Under the pieces are notes generated by a model. That model did no database searches. It was given only the letters and a program-made list of their open reading frames with translations, and was not told where the DNA came from. Made by a program: the position numbers and the translations under genes. From contig JAZKJV010005552.1 of the NCBI GenBank assembly GCA_037367405.1, positions 372,001 through 436,000 on the forward strand: a DNA stretch of 64,000 nucleotides, written 5' to 3'. The stretch comes from Ottelia alismoides. Its lineage: Eukaryota; Streptophyta; Magnoliopsida; Alismatales; Hydrocharitaceae. Position 1 is the first letter of the stretch. Every line of letters starts with the position of its first letter. This document shows positions 12,105 to 24,820 of this stretch, one piece after another.

Positions 12105-12738
12105 AAGACGAGCAAAAAAGGGGGATGATAGTGATCTAAGAAGAATATACAGGTGGTGTACTCTAGAAAAAAGAAAGGCTCGTAGGTTTTTGTACAAGAT
12201 GAAATAAAGTGGAAGAGTAGTCATGCATCCTATACAAAGTAGATCATCTCAACCTGGGTCATACTGAATCATCTGTTGTGCATGTGCTTACCGATCCCTG
12301 GTTGAACAAGTAGAGCCTATGTAAGTGAACTTTGTATGTGGCATAGATCTCTCTATTGAAATACATGTCTCTAGATTCGGACTACAAAAAGAGTCTATAT
12401 GTGTAACCATCACACCATCCGACTCTCTATGCTAAATAAACTATATGATCTATGAAATATAATCAACTGACTCTCATGTTGGAATATGTGTGCTCTCGAT
12501 ATGCAGCACTGAGATGTATATTGCAAGTGACTGGTCATCTGGATCTGATGTGAACTTTGTATCTGTATGTGAACAATCATCTGAAGAACTAGGTAGCATA
12601 TGATCTATCCCAACCTCGTGTAAAATATGTGGGTATCAAAATAAACACTCTCAAGATCAAGAGACTATGTGACATCTATGTGATGATAATCATCTGCAAT
12701 ATTGGTGTCCTTTGATGTGAATGGTAATACTAATCGAG
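12105..12738 (-). mobile_element. Element C segment between protease and hairpin array
   Basis: This joins 29586 once element B is removed. The protease frame then runs about 25 more codons (to about 12670) and meets a stop. The rest of the segment has stops in all minus frames, and I see none of the RT, RNase H or integrase motifs that are readable in B and G. Element C therefore appears to go from protease straight to its hairpin array, as a non-autonomous or internally deleted element. Confidence 0.6.
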
Positions 12739-12743
12739 GACTG

Positions 12744-15700
12744 TGATGAGCGGCCAACGAACTAGGGTTAAGTATCAAGAATAATCACAAGTCGTTGTGA
12801 CCCAATCAGCTGGTCGGGCTCAACAAGAAAAATAAGAGAACAACACAAATCAAGCAATCAAGAACAAAATCAATGTCAGCGGTCTCTGTTATTTATTTAA
12901 CATGGTATAGAGACCAGGGTTGAACGCAAGGAGTACGAGTGAAACCTACGAAGTAGTCGGCAATCAGATCAGAAAATGTATGTTTTTATCAATTTTAAAT
13001 TTTTGCAAATTTTTATAGTTTTTACTTATGGAAGGCAAGCAAGAAAACTAAGGCAAATAAGTGCACAAGAAAGTCTTTTAAATTTGGTTAAGGTAAAAAA
13101 TGCTCAGAAATCAAGAAAATTTTTTTTTATATTTTTCAAATATTCAGAAGTTTTTGGTTATTTTCTGGGATTTTCTGACTTTTATGCGATTTTATAAAAA
13201 TCGAATGAGAGCTAAATAGTGTAAACAATGTACAAGCCATACTAAAAGGCAAATTTTAAATACTGTAAATGCACTAGTGTCCTGGTTGTGACTTTTATGA
13301 GAAGGTAATAAAAATATATAACAATAGAAATTGAAATTCTATTTTTTTAATTCTTTAGAATTTCTAATAATTTTTATAAGATTTTGAGTCTTTTGTAATT
13401 TTTAGGGTTTTTTATGAGGAATTTTTAAGTGAAAACGCTACTGAATATAAAGCACAAAAAGGCACACACACAAAAATTTATGGATTTTTTTGTAGAATTT
13501 TTATAATTTTTATGTATTTAATAAATTAGACAGAGCAATTTTTATGGGTTTTAATTTTTTAGAAAATATCAAAAATATCAAACAAAATCAAATTAATTTA
13601 CAAAAATCACCATAAATACTACATGTTAGCAGAAGCTAATTGTAATTTTTATGGAATTCTTGGAATTTATTTGATAATTATTTGATCAAAAACAACACAC
13701 ACAACAAGCAGGAACCTAGATGCAATTATACGAAAGTTTACAAAACAAAAGATAACACATATAAAAAGCTTAGGGAGAATCTTGCAAATTGTCCAATATA
13801 TTCACGCACATGTTCAAAAATGCACGCACAGGGGTATATTTGCAACTACCAGAAAATTTTTACTCAAAACACAACATCTATAAATTCCAGGGGTAAGTCA
13901 TGCGAATAACCCACAAACTCACATGCACATGCACATGTCTCATGTTCAGAAGGGCTAAAATGCAAATACTGAAAATATAAAGGTCCTAACTGCAAAATAT
14001 TCAAACTACAACTTTATATTTGCACTATATAATAAAGCATAAAAGCGGGGGGCAAAATAGCAATATACCCTGAGGAGGCGTGTGCAGGGAACATGGGTCG
14101 TGTGGTACGCATGGAGACTATCGCTATCGTACGTCTCTGATCGCCTCTTGTTGTTGATCTGGCAGTGTCGATGGTGTTAAGAACGTGCAGGGCAGATGCG
14201 TTAGAGAATGTCAGATCCAACGGCCCAAAAGCTAATCTGATCGGTGGCTCTGATGGAATATGCCAGACGTGGGGCTCATCCAACGGTATAGAGTGGGATT
14301 GTAAGAACAAGGGCCCGATGACTTTCACCCAAGCCTCGGTTGGGATCCGTGGATCCGATGAATAATTGGAGGGCTCCAAAAAGACCGTATAGGTTTTCTA
14401 CATCGAACGAGCAGCTTCGATGCAAGAGCTATCAGAAGGATGAGCGTGGAGGTGTAGGGGGACCTGGGACAGCTCTGCCGGAGCACCTGAAGGCTTGATC
14501 TGAGCTCAACACATGCGTTAGGACCTGCAAATGGAAGAGCGACTTGGAGGGGGATCTCCGGTCGAGTTATTGCTTTATAAGGAGGAGAGAAGCATGGGGG
14601 AATGGAGTTTGATTCCTGGCGACTATGGATGAGTGGAGTCTCGTCCCCAATCTCGACCTGAAGGTCAAGTCTAAGGGGGATCAAGATGCGGTGTGAGATA
14701 GAAGGTGACGTGTAGGTTCGATCGGAATGGATGGGAAGTTGAGACGAGGCTCCGACCAACTGGTCAGAGCAAGTGGACGTGCGGCGGAGAGAAATTGGTA
14801 GATGAAATAAAATGACGAAAATGCAAAGGGAAAGATGGGTGCTTCAAGGTTTATGGAAGCTCCTAAGCTTTAGGCAGATGCGGGCATCGAGGTAATGGCC
14901 TCAATCACGTTGCGGCGGATGGGGAGGCTACTCGCGGTGGATATTTGGCCATGAAGGGTGAGCTACGCCGTCACTACACCAAACCGAGCTCCAAGGGACT
15001 CCGAGCAGTTGTCACTCAGCTGGAGGTGGCTAGGGGTCGAAGTGGGAGCGAGGAACGAGCTGAGCTATTGTGGAGGCGGAAGAGATGACTTATAGGTTTC
15101 CCATGAGGGTGGAAGAATCAGGAGAGAGCGTGCATCCCTAGGAAGATCTGTGCCTTCCTAGGGATCCACGAAGGTGTTGGATCTTAGGAGCAGGCTCGGG
15201 CGAAGATTCCGATCAAGAGGAGGCTTGATCCAACAAAGAAAAAAGGGAGAAAATGCTCCAGCGAAAGGAGTCTGGTCGGGTTAGCCCTGGAAGAGGCCGT
15301 TGACCGGCGATCAACAATCGGCTGGACCAATTAGAAAAAAAAGAATTTGCAAATTGTTTATAAAATCAATAAAAAATAGTAAATGAATTCAAAATAAAAA
15401 ATAGTATAAAATGAAAATTGTTATTTTTTTCAAACTATTTTTCTGTGATTTTTAATTATTTTTATGACAAAAATACGTTAGTGTATATATAATATATAGT
15501 ATTATATACAAGTATAATATACCTATGTGTTATATACAAATATTTTATTTTGTTATTTTTTCATAAATACGCCAATTTTATATTTTATTTATTTTCAACA
15601 TAATTTTATGAGTATAAAATAATTTTTATTTTATTTTTATTATTTATTTACAAGTATATAATAAATAGGGGATGTGACATATATACATGTGTTTTGTATA

Positions 15701-16126
15701 AGTAAGAAGGATTTTTTTATTTATTTTTCATTTAATGATTTTTATTTTATTTTTATTTTTAGAAATATATATAATGAGGTAGAAAGAATATTTTATTAGT
15801 ATTTTATTACAAATAATTATTTACATATATAGGTAATATGTACATCACAGAGTAAGCTCTATTTCTTTCTACTTATTTTATTTGGCGATCAGGTCAAGAC
15901 TTGACCTTCTCTTTGGGGTTCGGGTCACTCTGTATTTTTTCTAAATACATCCTTCCTTTTTATTTTCATTTATTCTTTTATTTTTTTACAAATACATGCT
16001 AATTATGCACTATTAACATATTCATGCACAATGCCAACTTATTGCATTTACACCTATTTACATGATGATTTGCCAAGATAAATAGCTAAATTTAAAGAAT
16101 AAAGAGTGAGAATCAGGGATTCATCA
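12744..16126 (-). mobile_element. Element B 3' LTR (3383 bp)
   Basis: Starts TGATGAGCGGCC, ends GGGATTCATCA. It is collinear with 26219-29585 throughout: 'ggtatagagacc', an AT-rich block, a purine-rich GC block at about 14040-15340, a second AT-rich block, 'ggtcaagacttgacc' near 15892, and the end. Open frames in the GC block (for example 14759-14325 minus) are not conserved as frames in the other LTR, so I do not call them genes. The paired CACGTG boxes of the other LTR are here degraded to CACATG near 13922-13938. Confidence 0.92.
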
Positions 16127-16141
16127 CCCCCCTTATACTTT
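16127..16141 (-). other. Polypurine tract of element B
   Basis: Minus strand AAAGTATAAGGGGGG immediately abuts the 3' LTR (TGATGAATCC...). Purine content and position are those of a plus-strand primer site. The same core motif recurs inside the hairpin array. Confidence 0.85.
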
Positions 16142-17590
16142 ACCTTTGCTAGTCACTTATTTGAAAAAGAAGTGAACAAGGGAAGAAAAGAAAAAGGAAG
16201 AGTCAAGACTTAACAACCTCTAAGTTCCACCATTCTATGGTCAATACTCCTCAAAAATCTAGGTCAGAACAAGTCTACATACACAAACTCTAATGACCAT
16301 GAATCTTTCCTTGTATTGTGTAAGGTGCGTAGCTCCCCACCTCAGAAATGACAAAGAAACAGCCCCCCTTAACAAGGTAACTCTAATTCCCTAGTCTAAT
16401 ATCTCTTTCCTCGAGGAGCGAGGTATTCCCTTCTAAGTTCAAGTGCAACCAGCTCAAGAAGAGGGGGAAAGAAGAGAATGGACCATGAACGGTGTAGCCA
16501 TGTATCCCTGGGAGCCCAACCAGTGTAGCTAAGTCTCCCGCTGCAAGCTTCATGCGATGAAAAGGTGTAAGCTTTTCTTTATTTGGCTATATATACTCTG
16601 GCAAGCATTTTATTTTCAATTAGGCATGTCCACGTTTTTTGGAGTTTTTCTTTTTACACATTTTTTGATATGCATATGTACAATATATCTACATGGTGCA
16701 GCATATTTACATAAGGACTTTTTCTTCTTAAGCCGGTAAACTATCCCTCTTTTGAAGCATTATTGCAACCCCTGTCTTTATGTCTAACACTGCCAGACCA
16801 AGTTGAGACGCACTTCCCTTCCTAAAGGAAGACGAGAGATTCCGCCTAGAAGTCCTACCCTCGTATGCTACCCCAAGCCAAAGGAAATTGCCTCCTCACC
16901 ACCTCATCCGTAGAGAGCTATGTGTAAGGTGATGGTGCAAATAAAGCCATTGTCTGTGAGAGTCATGCGTGCATTATTAAGTGTTCTACTTAGGCTCACC
17001 AAGATGACATGTGAACATAGCCTAGTGGACTCAAAGAATTAAGTTGCTATGGACCTGAAAAGTCTTAACCCCAAATCCTATAAGGTTTCTCTTAGTATTA
17101 GGTGGATTGAGGTCTTAACCAAGATCCATTTTCCAATTTAATTCCAGACTAGTTTAAATGTCAACTACGATTCAGAAGAATAAATATATATATATATATA
17201 TATAAATCTTTTTATGAAAATTTTTTGGAATCATGCAAATTTTTTGAAAAATGTTTGAATGCATGGATGCAGAAGTTTTGTAAATTATTTACAAACATTT
17301 ACACAAGGGTTTTTGCGAACTTTTATTTTTCAAACATTTTACAAAAATTTTGTAGTATATACATAATTTTGATACAAAAATATTTACAAACATTTTACAA
17401 GAAAAACATTTTTACAAATCTTTGTACAAAAATAATTTTTATAAATAGCTATGTATGTGCAAGAAAGAATTTTATGTACAAGAAATTTTTTAAATTTTTG
17501 TGATTTTTAATAAGTGATTTTTAGCTATTTTATTTATCAACACACTCATTCGAAACGAGTTATGTTTAAAGTATATATGTAATATATACG
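16142..17590 (-). mobile_element. Element B 3' spacer
   Basis: Non-coding 1.4 kb between PPT and hairpin array, collinear with the spacers of C and G. It includes 'gcccaaccagtgtagctaagtctcc' near 16515-16539, and a (TA)n run near 17184-17204 set in AT-rich sequence with repeated 'ttttacaaa'. No readable env-like frame. Confidence 0.6.
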
Positions 17591-17593
17591 ACA

Positions 17594-17951
17594 CCCCCCT
17601 ATACTTATTAGCTTGAACGATGTCCCTAGAGTGATCAAAGGGCAATATAGAAGACAAAATTCGTGCTTAGTATAGCGAAGTGAAAAGAAAGGCTATACTA
17701 CAACGACGAATAAAAGAATAGAATGAATAGAAATCGGTGATCCCCCTATACTTAGGATCAAGTAATCCAAAGTATAGCAGACTGTACACAAAGGGAAACC
17801 AAGGGTTAGGATATACAGGATCTACCTCCCCTACACTTAGGGTAAAATATCCCTTAAGTACAGGCAGCAAAACCGAGGTAAAATGAATCAAAATAATAAT
17901 CAGCAATCAGAGACTCCCCTATACTTAAGGTAAAGTACACCCTATGTATAG
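17594..17951 (-). repeat. Hairpin array of element B (4 units)
   Basis: Unit 1 (from 17594) begins ACCCCCCTATACTTA and has a long, weakly paired right side reaching about 17675. Units 2-4 are short hairpins at 17746-17777 (CTATACTTAGGAT / ATCCAAAGTATAG), 17831-17863 and 17919-17951. The unit period is about 90 to 150 bases. The position downstream of integrase and upstream of the 3' LTR is the same as in C and G. Confidence 0.85.
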
Positions 17952-18099
17952 CATAATCACCAGATGCAAATGGGGTGTTAGACAAAAGAATGATATGATA
18001 TGGACATCTGGATTTATACAAGGCGGAAGACAGTGATAATCAGGCATGAAATGAACGGATGTGAGTCAAAGACCACATCTCATGCAAAAAGAATCGGGG

Positions 18100-19440
18100 C
18101 AATGTCAAAGATCAGCGAATCATGATCTAGATATGGTTTGAGGCACTGATCGTTAACGCAAAAGGTGAACTCAGATGACATTTCAGATATGTCGATACGA
18201 CCATTGTCATGCACCTTTCAGACCAGGTATGGTCCTTTCCACTTATTATGCAATTTCCCTGGAAATAGTCTAAGTCTGGCATCAAACAACCATACTCTTT
18301 GATCTAGCTCAAACATCTTATGGCTGATATGAGAATCATGTCATTCCTTAATTCACTCCTTATATTATAGGTTGTTTGAAAAGGTTGTATCTCTAAGATC
18401 CTCCAGGGCTGCCAATTCTGCCTTTCTTTGATCTCCTATACTCTTTAGATCCAATAATATCTCAGTGACAAAGTGCCTTATGCTTAATCTCAATAGGTAA
18501 ATAGCATGGCTTGCCATAAACGAGTTGAAAGGGAGATGTACCCAAAGGAGTATTGAAGGAAGTTCGATATGCCCACAAAATCGAGTCCAAAAGCTCTGAC
18601 CCATCCTTTCAATCTGGGAGGACTACCTTCTGCAATAAAGTCTTGATCTCCATGTTCGATACTTCCACAAGACCATTGGTCTGAGGGTGATATGGAGTTG
18701 CTACTCGATGGTTTATATGAACTCATTAGCAAGGACCTTTACCTTGTCGTTGATAAAATGAGACCCCCCATCAGATATCAAAACTCTAGGCACCCCAAAC
18801 CGTGAAATGATATTCTTCCTCAAAAATCTGCAAACATTCCTAGCATCTGTGATTTGGGTGGTTATAGCCTCAATTCAACGACTTACATAATCAACTACCA
18901 ACAGAGTGTACTCGAATCCCTAATCTTAGGGAATGGACCCATGAAATCAATGCCCCATGCATCAAAAACCTCATAGAAGTGAATGGGATGCATTGGCATC
19001 ATGTCACGTTGTCCACAATTGCCCACCCTTTGACAGTCAATACGCCTCTTCACAAATTCATCAGAATCCTTGAAGAGGCTAGGCCACCATAGGCCGGATT
19101 AGAGCACTTTCTGTGTTGTTCTCCTCCCAGAATGATGTCCTCCTACCTCAAGCTTGTGGCAGTAAGTGAGGATGTTGTGGTGCTCCTCCTAAGGAATGCC
19201 CGACGCCATATGCTATCCCCTCCTTCATGATAAAGGATGGGATCCTTCCAATGACAACTTGTCCTTCGCAAGGAAGGTCTCAAGTCGCTGTCTAGGCCAA
19301 CCTTGTGGAACTTTCTTGGCAACAAGATAGTTCACAATGCCAGTGTACCATGGGAGAGAGATGATAGCAAGGATCGCCTCATCTGGGAAGGTCTCTGTAA
19401 TGGTATCAATCTGCTCAGATTCCTCAAAATTTTCCAAATT
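18100..19440 (-). pseudogene. Element B integrase
   Basis: C-terminal third of pol; integrase inserts the cDNA into chromosomes. An HHCC zinc-finger-like region reads 'YCHKLEVGGHHSG' followed by 'SGLWWPSLFKD' and a C--C pair near 19160-19020. The catalytic core is recognisable with all three acidic residues: '[10 protein letters not shown]' near 18950, 'ISDGGSHF' near 18770, and '[10 protein letters not shown]' near 18670. The C-terminal part ('RLFPGKLHNKW') runs to about 18100. The frame is broken: for example the conserved Trp in 'VDYVSRW' near 18880 is a TGA stop, and several frameshifts occur. No chromodomain is seen, in line with Athila. Confidence 0.88.
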
Positions 19441-19489
19441 GGGAGAGATGATCCATAACCACATTCTTGACTACAGGTTTATCCTTAAT

Positions 19490-20960
19490 CTCAATGTCAA
19501 ACTCCTATAGTAGAAGGATCCATCTAGTCAGTCTTGCTTTGGCATCCTTCTTTGGCATGAGGTACCTGATGGTGGTATGATCGGTAAAGATAGTCACCTT
19601 TGATCTGAGAATATAAGATCTAAACTTCTCCAAGGTAAAAACTACGGCTAGCATCTCTTTCTCAATGATAGTATAGTTCTATTGAGAGGCATCCAATGTA
19701 CAGCTAGCGTAGTGAATGGCAAATGGCACTCCATCCCTCCTCTATCCCAGCACGGCCCCAACAGAAAAATCGGAGGCATCCGTCATGATCTCGAATAGGA
19801 GAGACCAATCAGGCGGTTGAAGGATAGGAGCCTCAAAAACTAGATTCTTGAGAGTCTCAAAAGATGCAAGACACTTATTATCTACAATAAACTCGGTGTC
19901 TTTCATCAGCAGATCAGTTAACAGTTGGGAAATCCTGCTGAAATTGTGAATGAAACGTCGGTAGAAACCGACATGCCCCCAAAAAAACTGCAACTGTCGC
20001 AAGTTGGACGGTGGATTGAGCTTCCTGATGATATCCACCTTGGCCAGATCAACCTCTGTCCCCTTGTTGGAGATGATAAGACCAAACATTGTCCCCTAAG
20101 TCACCATGAAGTGACTCTTCTCCCAAGATAAAATAAGATGGACCTCTATGCAGCGCTGAATCACTCGGTCTAGGCAGTCAAGACAAGCATCAAACCAATC
20201 GCCATAGACCAAAAAGTCATTCATGAAGACCACTAAACAGTCACACACCATGTCTGAGAATATGGACAACATGCACCTTTTGGATGTCATTGGGGCATTA
20301 CATTGACCAAAGGGCATTTTTTTGAAAGCATAAGTCCCTAACGAACAGGTGAATGTTGTTTTGTACTAGTCCTCGGTTGCTATGGCCACCTGATTGTAGC
20401 CGGAGTATCCGTCAAGAAAATGGTAGTGACTCTTCCCAGCTAGCCTCTCTATAATCTGATCAATAAAAGGTAGCAGAAAATGATCCTTATTGGTGGCCTG
20501 ATTGAATCTCTTGTAGTTCATACAGACCTCCCAAGAAGTGGGTACCCGGGTAGCTATCTCCTCTCCAGACTCACTCACAACTGTAGTGATTCCCATATTC
20601 TTGGGCACCACATGTAATGGACTAACCCACTTGGAGTCAGATATAAGGTAGATATAATCAATGCTCCACCATTTTGATATCTCTTTCATTACCACCTCTC
20701 AAAGATTCAGGTACAGCCGTCGCTGGAACTCACGCTATGGCTTAGCATCCTCTTTGAGATAGATATAATGGGAGCACAGGGACAGACTTATCCCTTGGAG
20801 ATCAGCAACACTCCATCCTATTTCCATGTGGTTTCTTTCAAGAACCTCCATCAGATGAGAATCTTGCTCTCCATTCAAATCTGATGAGAAAATTACTAGG
20901 TGCATCTCATGCTCACCCGCAAGGAACCTATACTTTAGTGATTGTGGCAAGGGCTTCAGT
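19490..20960 (-). pseudogene. Element B reverse transcriptase and RNase H
   Basis: Reverse transcriptase copies the element RNA; RNase H removes the template. From the right: a pre-RT block (20950-20735, 'LKYRFLAGEHEMHLVIFSSDL'-like, ending 'EDAKP'); RT fingers (20695-20366, 'SDSKWVSPLHVVPK', 'WEVCMNYKRFNQAT', 'LDGYSGYNQ'); palm (20317-20096, 'MPFGQCNAP', 'FMNDFLVYGD'); thumb and connection (20089-19742, 'GHVGFYRRFI'); then RNase H starting 'DASDFSVGAVLG'. The polymerase motif normally reads FMDD; here the first Asp is Asn (20216-20227). In RNase H the Gln of 'ILLLQEFD' near 19507 is a TAG stop. Frames shift between the blocks. Confidence 0.92.
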
Positions 20961-21439
20961 TCGGGATAACTGGGAGCTAGAGATTTTGGCCTCTGAAAGT
21001 TCTGAGTGAAGGCAACCAGATCTGAACGTGGGAACTCTCACTGATAATGGAAAACTGGTGAAGACGGCCATGCTTGTGTATATGTGCTCGGTGCTGGCTC
21101 ACTCTCCACCCTAGTTGCTGGATCTGCTGGAATTAGACAGGTAACAACTCATCAAATTTGGCACAATTGATGTCTGAATCCGAGGGATCTGAATCAAAAG
21201 TACAAGATATAAACTCTGCTTCCCCATCCTGAACAATATCTTCATCCTCAAAAGTGTCCTCAGCCAAGAGTGTGCTCTCCGAACTCTCCTATGTTGGAAG
21301 CTATAAATCTGTGGTATCTAAAGGTGAAAGAAGAGATTGTGAAATCGGATCAGACGAAGCAGCTTCATCATCTATGATCACAAAGTCACACTCCTAGTGG
21401 ACGTCTCTCTCTACCTCTATCAACTACTATGCATCGCTG

Positions 21440-21860
21440 AACTACTCTGAGCAAACTGAGTCTCGCACTCTAGTCTCGTCAATCATCTCTATTTGTATAC
21501 TCTCATCCTCAACACGAAAGTATACCTTCCCACTATCATGGTTGGACACCACCTTGGTTTTGGCCAAGAATGGACGTCCTAGAATGATAGAAGTATCGGT
21601 CACAGACTCAGGGATCGCCATGTTCAACACAATGAAGTCTACGAGGAATTTCAAGCCCTGAATTGTGATGACCACGTCCTTCAACAACCCCTTCGGCCTC
21701 TTGACATATCTATCAGCAAACTTAAGGACTGCCCTGCTCTATCGAAGAGGGCCAAACTCAAACCGGTCTAGTAAGGTTGCCGGAAGTAGGTTGATGGAAG
21801 GGTCGTTGTCTAATAGAGTACGATAAAATCTCTACTCATGAATGTGGCATCTGAAATAGG
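21440..21860 (-). pseudogene. Element B aspartic protease
   Basis: Retroviral-type aspartic protease that cuts the gag-pol polyprotein. The active-site loop near 21830-21785 reads 'LLDNDPSINLLP': the Asp is kept, but the Gly of the usual D-x-G is replaced by Asp. The flap and C-terminal part follow at 21687-21442 with 'VVITIQGLKFLVDF' and 'SIILGRPFLA', the hallmark of Athila proteases. A short acidic tail leads into the pre-RT linker at about 21000-21440, which is full of stops. Confidence 0.82.
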
Positions 21861-22099
21861 GAGCTCTTGCATCTGTCCTTTTGGCTGGCAGACGTTCTGA
21901 ATAGCAAAGTAGGTGGCACGGGTCAGCACATGGATTTCTGCTTGGTGGTTCCTCTTCTTCCTACGGATGGTGGTCTTCTCTCTCAAGTTCTTTTGGAACA
22001 GAGGGATGTGCTCAAGTGCCTCCTATAGACTATCAACCATCTGTTGGCTGAACTCTAATTGTTGATCTTTTTTTGGATTTTTTCCTTCGCCAAGTGGAG

Positions 22100-24820
22100 T
22101 GCTTGAGGGAAGGGGATGGATGGACCCTCCTCAGATAGAGGGCTAGGAACAAGATCATGTTGCTGAGAAAGCATGGAATCCATACAAGTATCAACAATCA
22201 CCACATATGGACTCGAAGATGAAGAAACCTTTCCTTTATTATTTTTTTGGTGTTTTTCATATTGTCCAAAGATACAAGGACTGAAGGAAACACAATTGGA
22301 ATAGAAGTGGTGGCATAGGTACCACCCAAGGCATCGGACTGTGTGGCATCAGCACCGTACTCTAGCTCAGCATCTAGGAATATGGTGGTATCAGTACCAC
22401 CATCTGCATCTGGAGAAATGGCGGCCTCAGTACCGTCAATTGGATCAACATCCTTGGTGGTTTCAGCACCACCGTCATCATCATCATTATTAGCAGCATC
22501 AGCACAGCATTCCTTCTCATCTGGCGCTCTTGGCTCATCGTGGTTTCGTCGCTCAAACGAGGCATCATTGGCTGGCATCCTACCGCTCGTAAGTGATACA
22601 AAATCAGCATCAAGTATGTATGAGGAAATATCACCTAATGACTCGCTAGGAGTGGCGGTCTCTGTAAACTGTACTTGATCGGATTTCCTCTTGAGGTTGT
22701 TCGAGTTGGGCTCGATCTGAGTGGGTATGGTAGCCTATCACTTAATGATCTCCCTCATCTCCTAACAAAACTCATCCATATCCCACCTAAAGGATGTCTA
22801 CTGGTCTATGTGTAGGCGAGCAAGATCATCAAGGGTTCGATTCTCATAGGCTGGCCATGAGAATCGAACGGGTTGCCTCTCTAAAAGTGAGGTTGCTGCT
22901 GGAACTAGTGAGGAGGAGGCTGGGAATATTGTTGTTGAGGATGCTGTTGGTGCAGCCTCCACTATTGTCCCTGCTGGTAGGGATGAGGACCTGATTGAAA
23001 GTGTTGTTGTGGCTGGTGGGAGAACTGGGGTTGCTAGTGCTACTGGTTGAATGTCCACCCTGAGTTGGGGGTTGCTGCCGGGATGAGGTACCTCCAGTCG
23101 ACAACCTGAATATGAGATGATCTCGGCGGATCCCAGGCTACAGTTGGCCAGATATCAAATCATGTTGACTTCCATCAATGGCTCCTGCTCGTATGGGGAC
23201 TGGGGAAGAACTACATGTGGCTGATCTTGTTGATACACCACCATCTGAGTGTCCTGAGATGGTGGTGGCTGAGGGTACTTGTGTTGCAGTTGTTGGAACG
23301 ACTCCACCTGGATGTGGTGGACCTAGCAAGACGAGGCAGAGTGTTGTGACGTACTGTTGCTTCTAGGATCAGCCCACTGACCTGAGACGGGGATGAGAAG
23401 CCATTTGTGCCTCCTGGAGACACATGATCTGGGTCTTCAGTTCATTTAGGGTATGTGCCAACTGATCTATCTGAGTCATGCCCTAGCACTCCTTCTTCTT
23501 GATGATCTCGATGCGGTACAGCTTCTCGTTGATGATTCCCATATCAGCAGTCGATGACTCTGCTTGTCCTGCGATGGCTGAAGAAGTGGATGGACCCGCA
23601 TAAACATGTGTGTTATCCTCTGATAGTACATGACCTGGGGTAGGGGCTTCCCCTGAGTGTAGAGCTGGGTCTGGGACATCACGGTGTAGTTTTCGGCCAT
23701 CTCCTCATAGATGGCCTAGACCTAGTCTTCATCCTTGGTAAAATAGGAGCCCCCACAAGAAGCGTTCAAAAGTCCCTACAGCTCTGGTGTCATCCCACAA
23801 AAGAAGCTTTGTACTAGGTTGGGATTAGATATGTCACGATGTGGACACCGGTCGATGAGCTCACGGAATCGATCCCACGCCTCATGGAACTGCTCGTTGG
23901 GGATCGTGGAGATAGTTGATAATAGCTCGTTCTACGTTTGTCTGGCTAAGTGGATAGTACTTTTTCAATTACTTGTTCTGGAGTTTCTCCCACGAAGTGA
24001 TATATCTCCTTAAATGCTTCAACCAGTAGGCTTCTCTCTCTACCAGGGAGAATGGGAATGCCATCATCTTGATGGTGTCTTCATCCACGAATCTATCGTA
24101 GACAGTACTGCAGATCATCTCAAACTCCTACAGGTGAAGATGTGGATCCTCGGTGGCTAGCCCATGGAACTTGGGAAAAAGCTAAATGGTCTGGGGAGGA
24201 AGCTTGAAGTCACCAAGAATTGCTAGAACTGGATCCAGCAGTGTGTAAGAGTTGCATCAGGGTTGTGCAACTGTCTCATTAGTCGCGGTTTCCTGGCTGG
24301 CTCTGGTTGGTCCTCTAGCTCTTCTGGGTGGCCTCCTGCTCCTCCTCCAACTACGGGGATGACTCCACCGGTTGCTCGTTGCTGCTCTTCTCTGTTGGCT
24401 CGCATCTGCTCTAAATCCTGACGTACATCTACCATAAATGCTCCTTAATCTCAGACCTGATGCTACACATCTCTATGGAGGCTAAAAAGGTGTTGTTGAT
24501 GGCGCCCTAGTCTAGAACATGCGTGGCATTCTGGGGCTGTCCATCGGTGCGTCCGTTACTGTTGGGCATCTCTTGGATCTCTACAAAGGCAAAATACCTG
24601 AACTCATGTGTTGTCAAATGAACAAATATATGTGCTAGTCGCTGCTCAGGCACCTCAGGACTAGAGGAAGCGTGGTCAACAGGGAACAGGGCAGAATCGA
24701 ACTTGGGCTCGGAGAGCTGGTTCAAATTCTCCAGAACCTACCTAGATGAGTGAGTCGGAGTGCTCGAGAGCGGTGCTACTAGAGGTAGCCTAAGGGACCT
24801 CTGACCCATCATCATGATGT
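22100..24820 (-). pseudogene. Element B gag
   Basis: Structural protein of the virus-like particle. The retrotransposon-gag core is readable near 24200-23900: 'FPKFHGLATEDPHLHL', 'FEMICSTVYDRF', 'DTIKMMAFPFSL', then a Trp-containing helix. The likely start is near 24817 (MMMGQRSLRL). The N-terminal part is at 24725-24507. Downstream (23480-22680) comes a Gln/Ser/Thr/Pro-rich stretch, then an Asp/Ala-rich repeat-like stretch (22578-22330) with 'DADGGTDTT'-type copies. I see no zinc knuckle. Many TAG stops and frameshifts are present. Confidence 0.8.

Noticed and set aside
14325..14759. 144-residue open frame on the minus strand in the B LTR
   Set aside because: Not open in the partner LTR at 26219-29585; composition follows the GC block.
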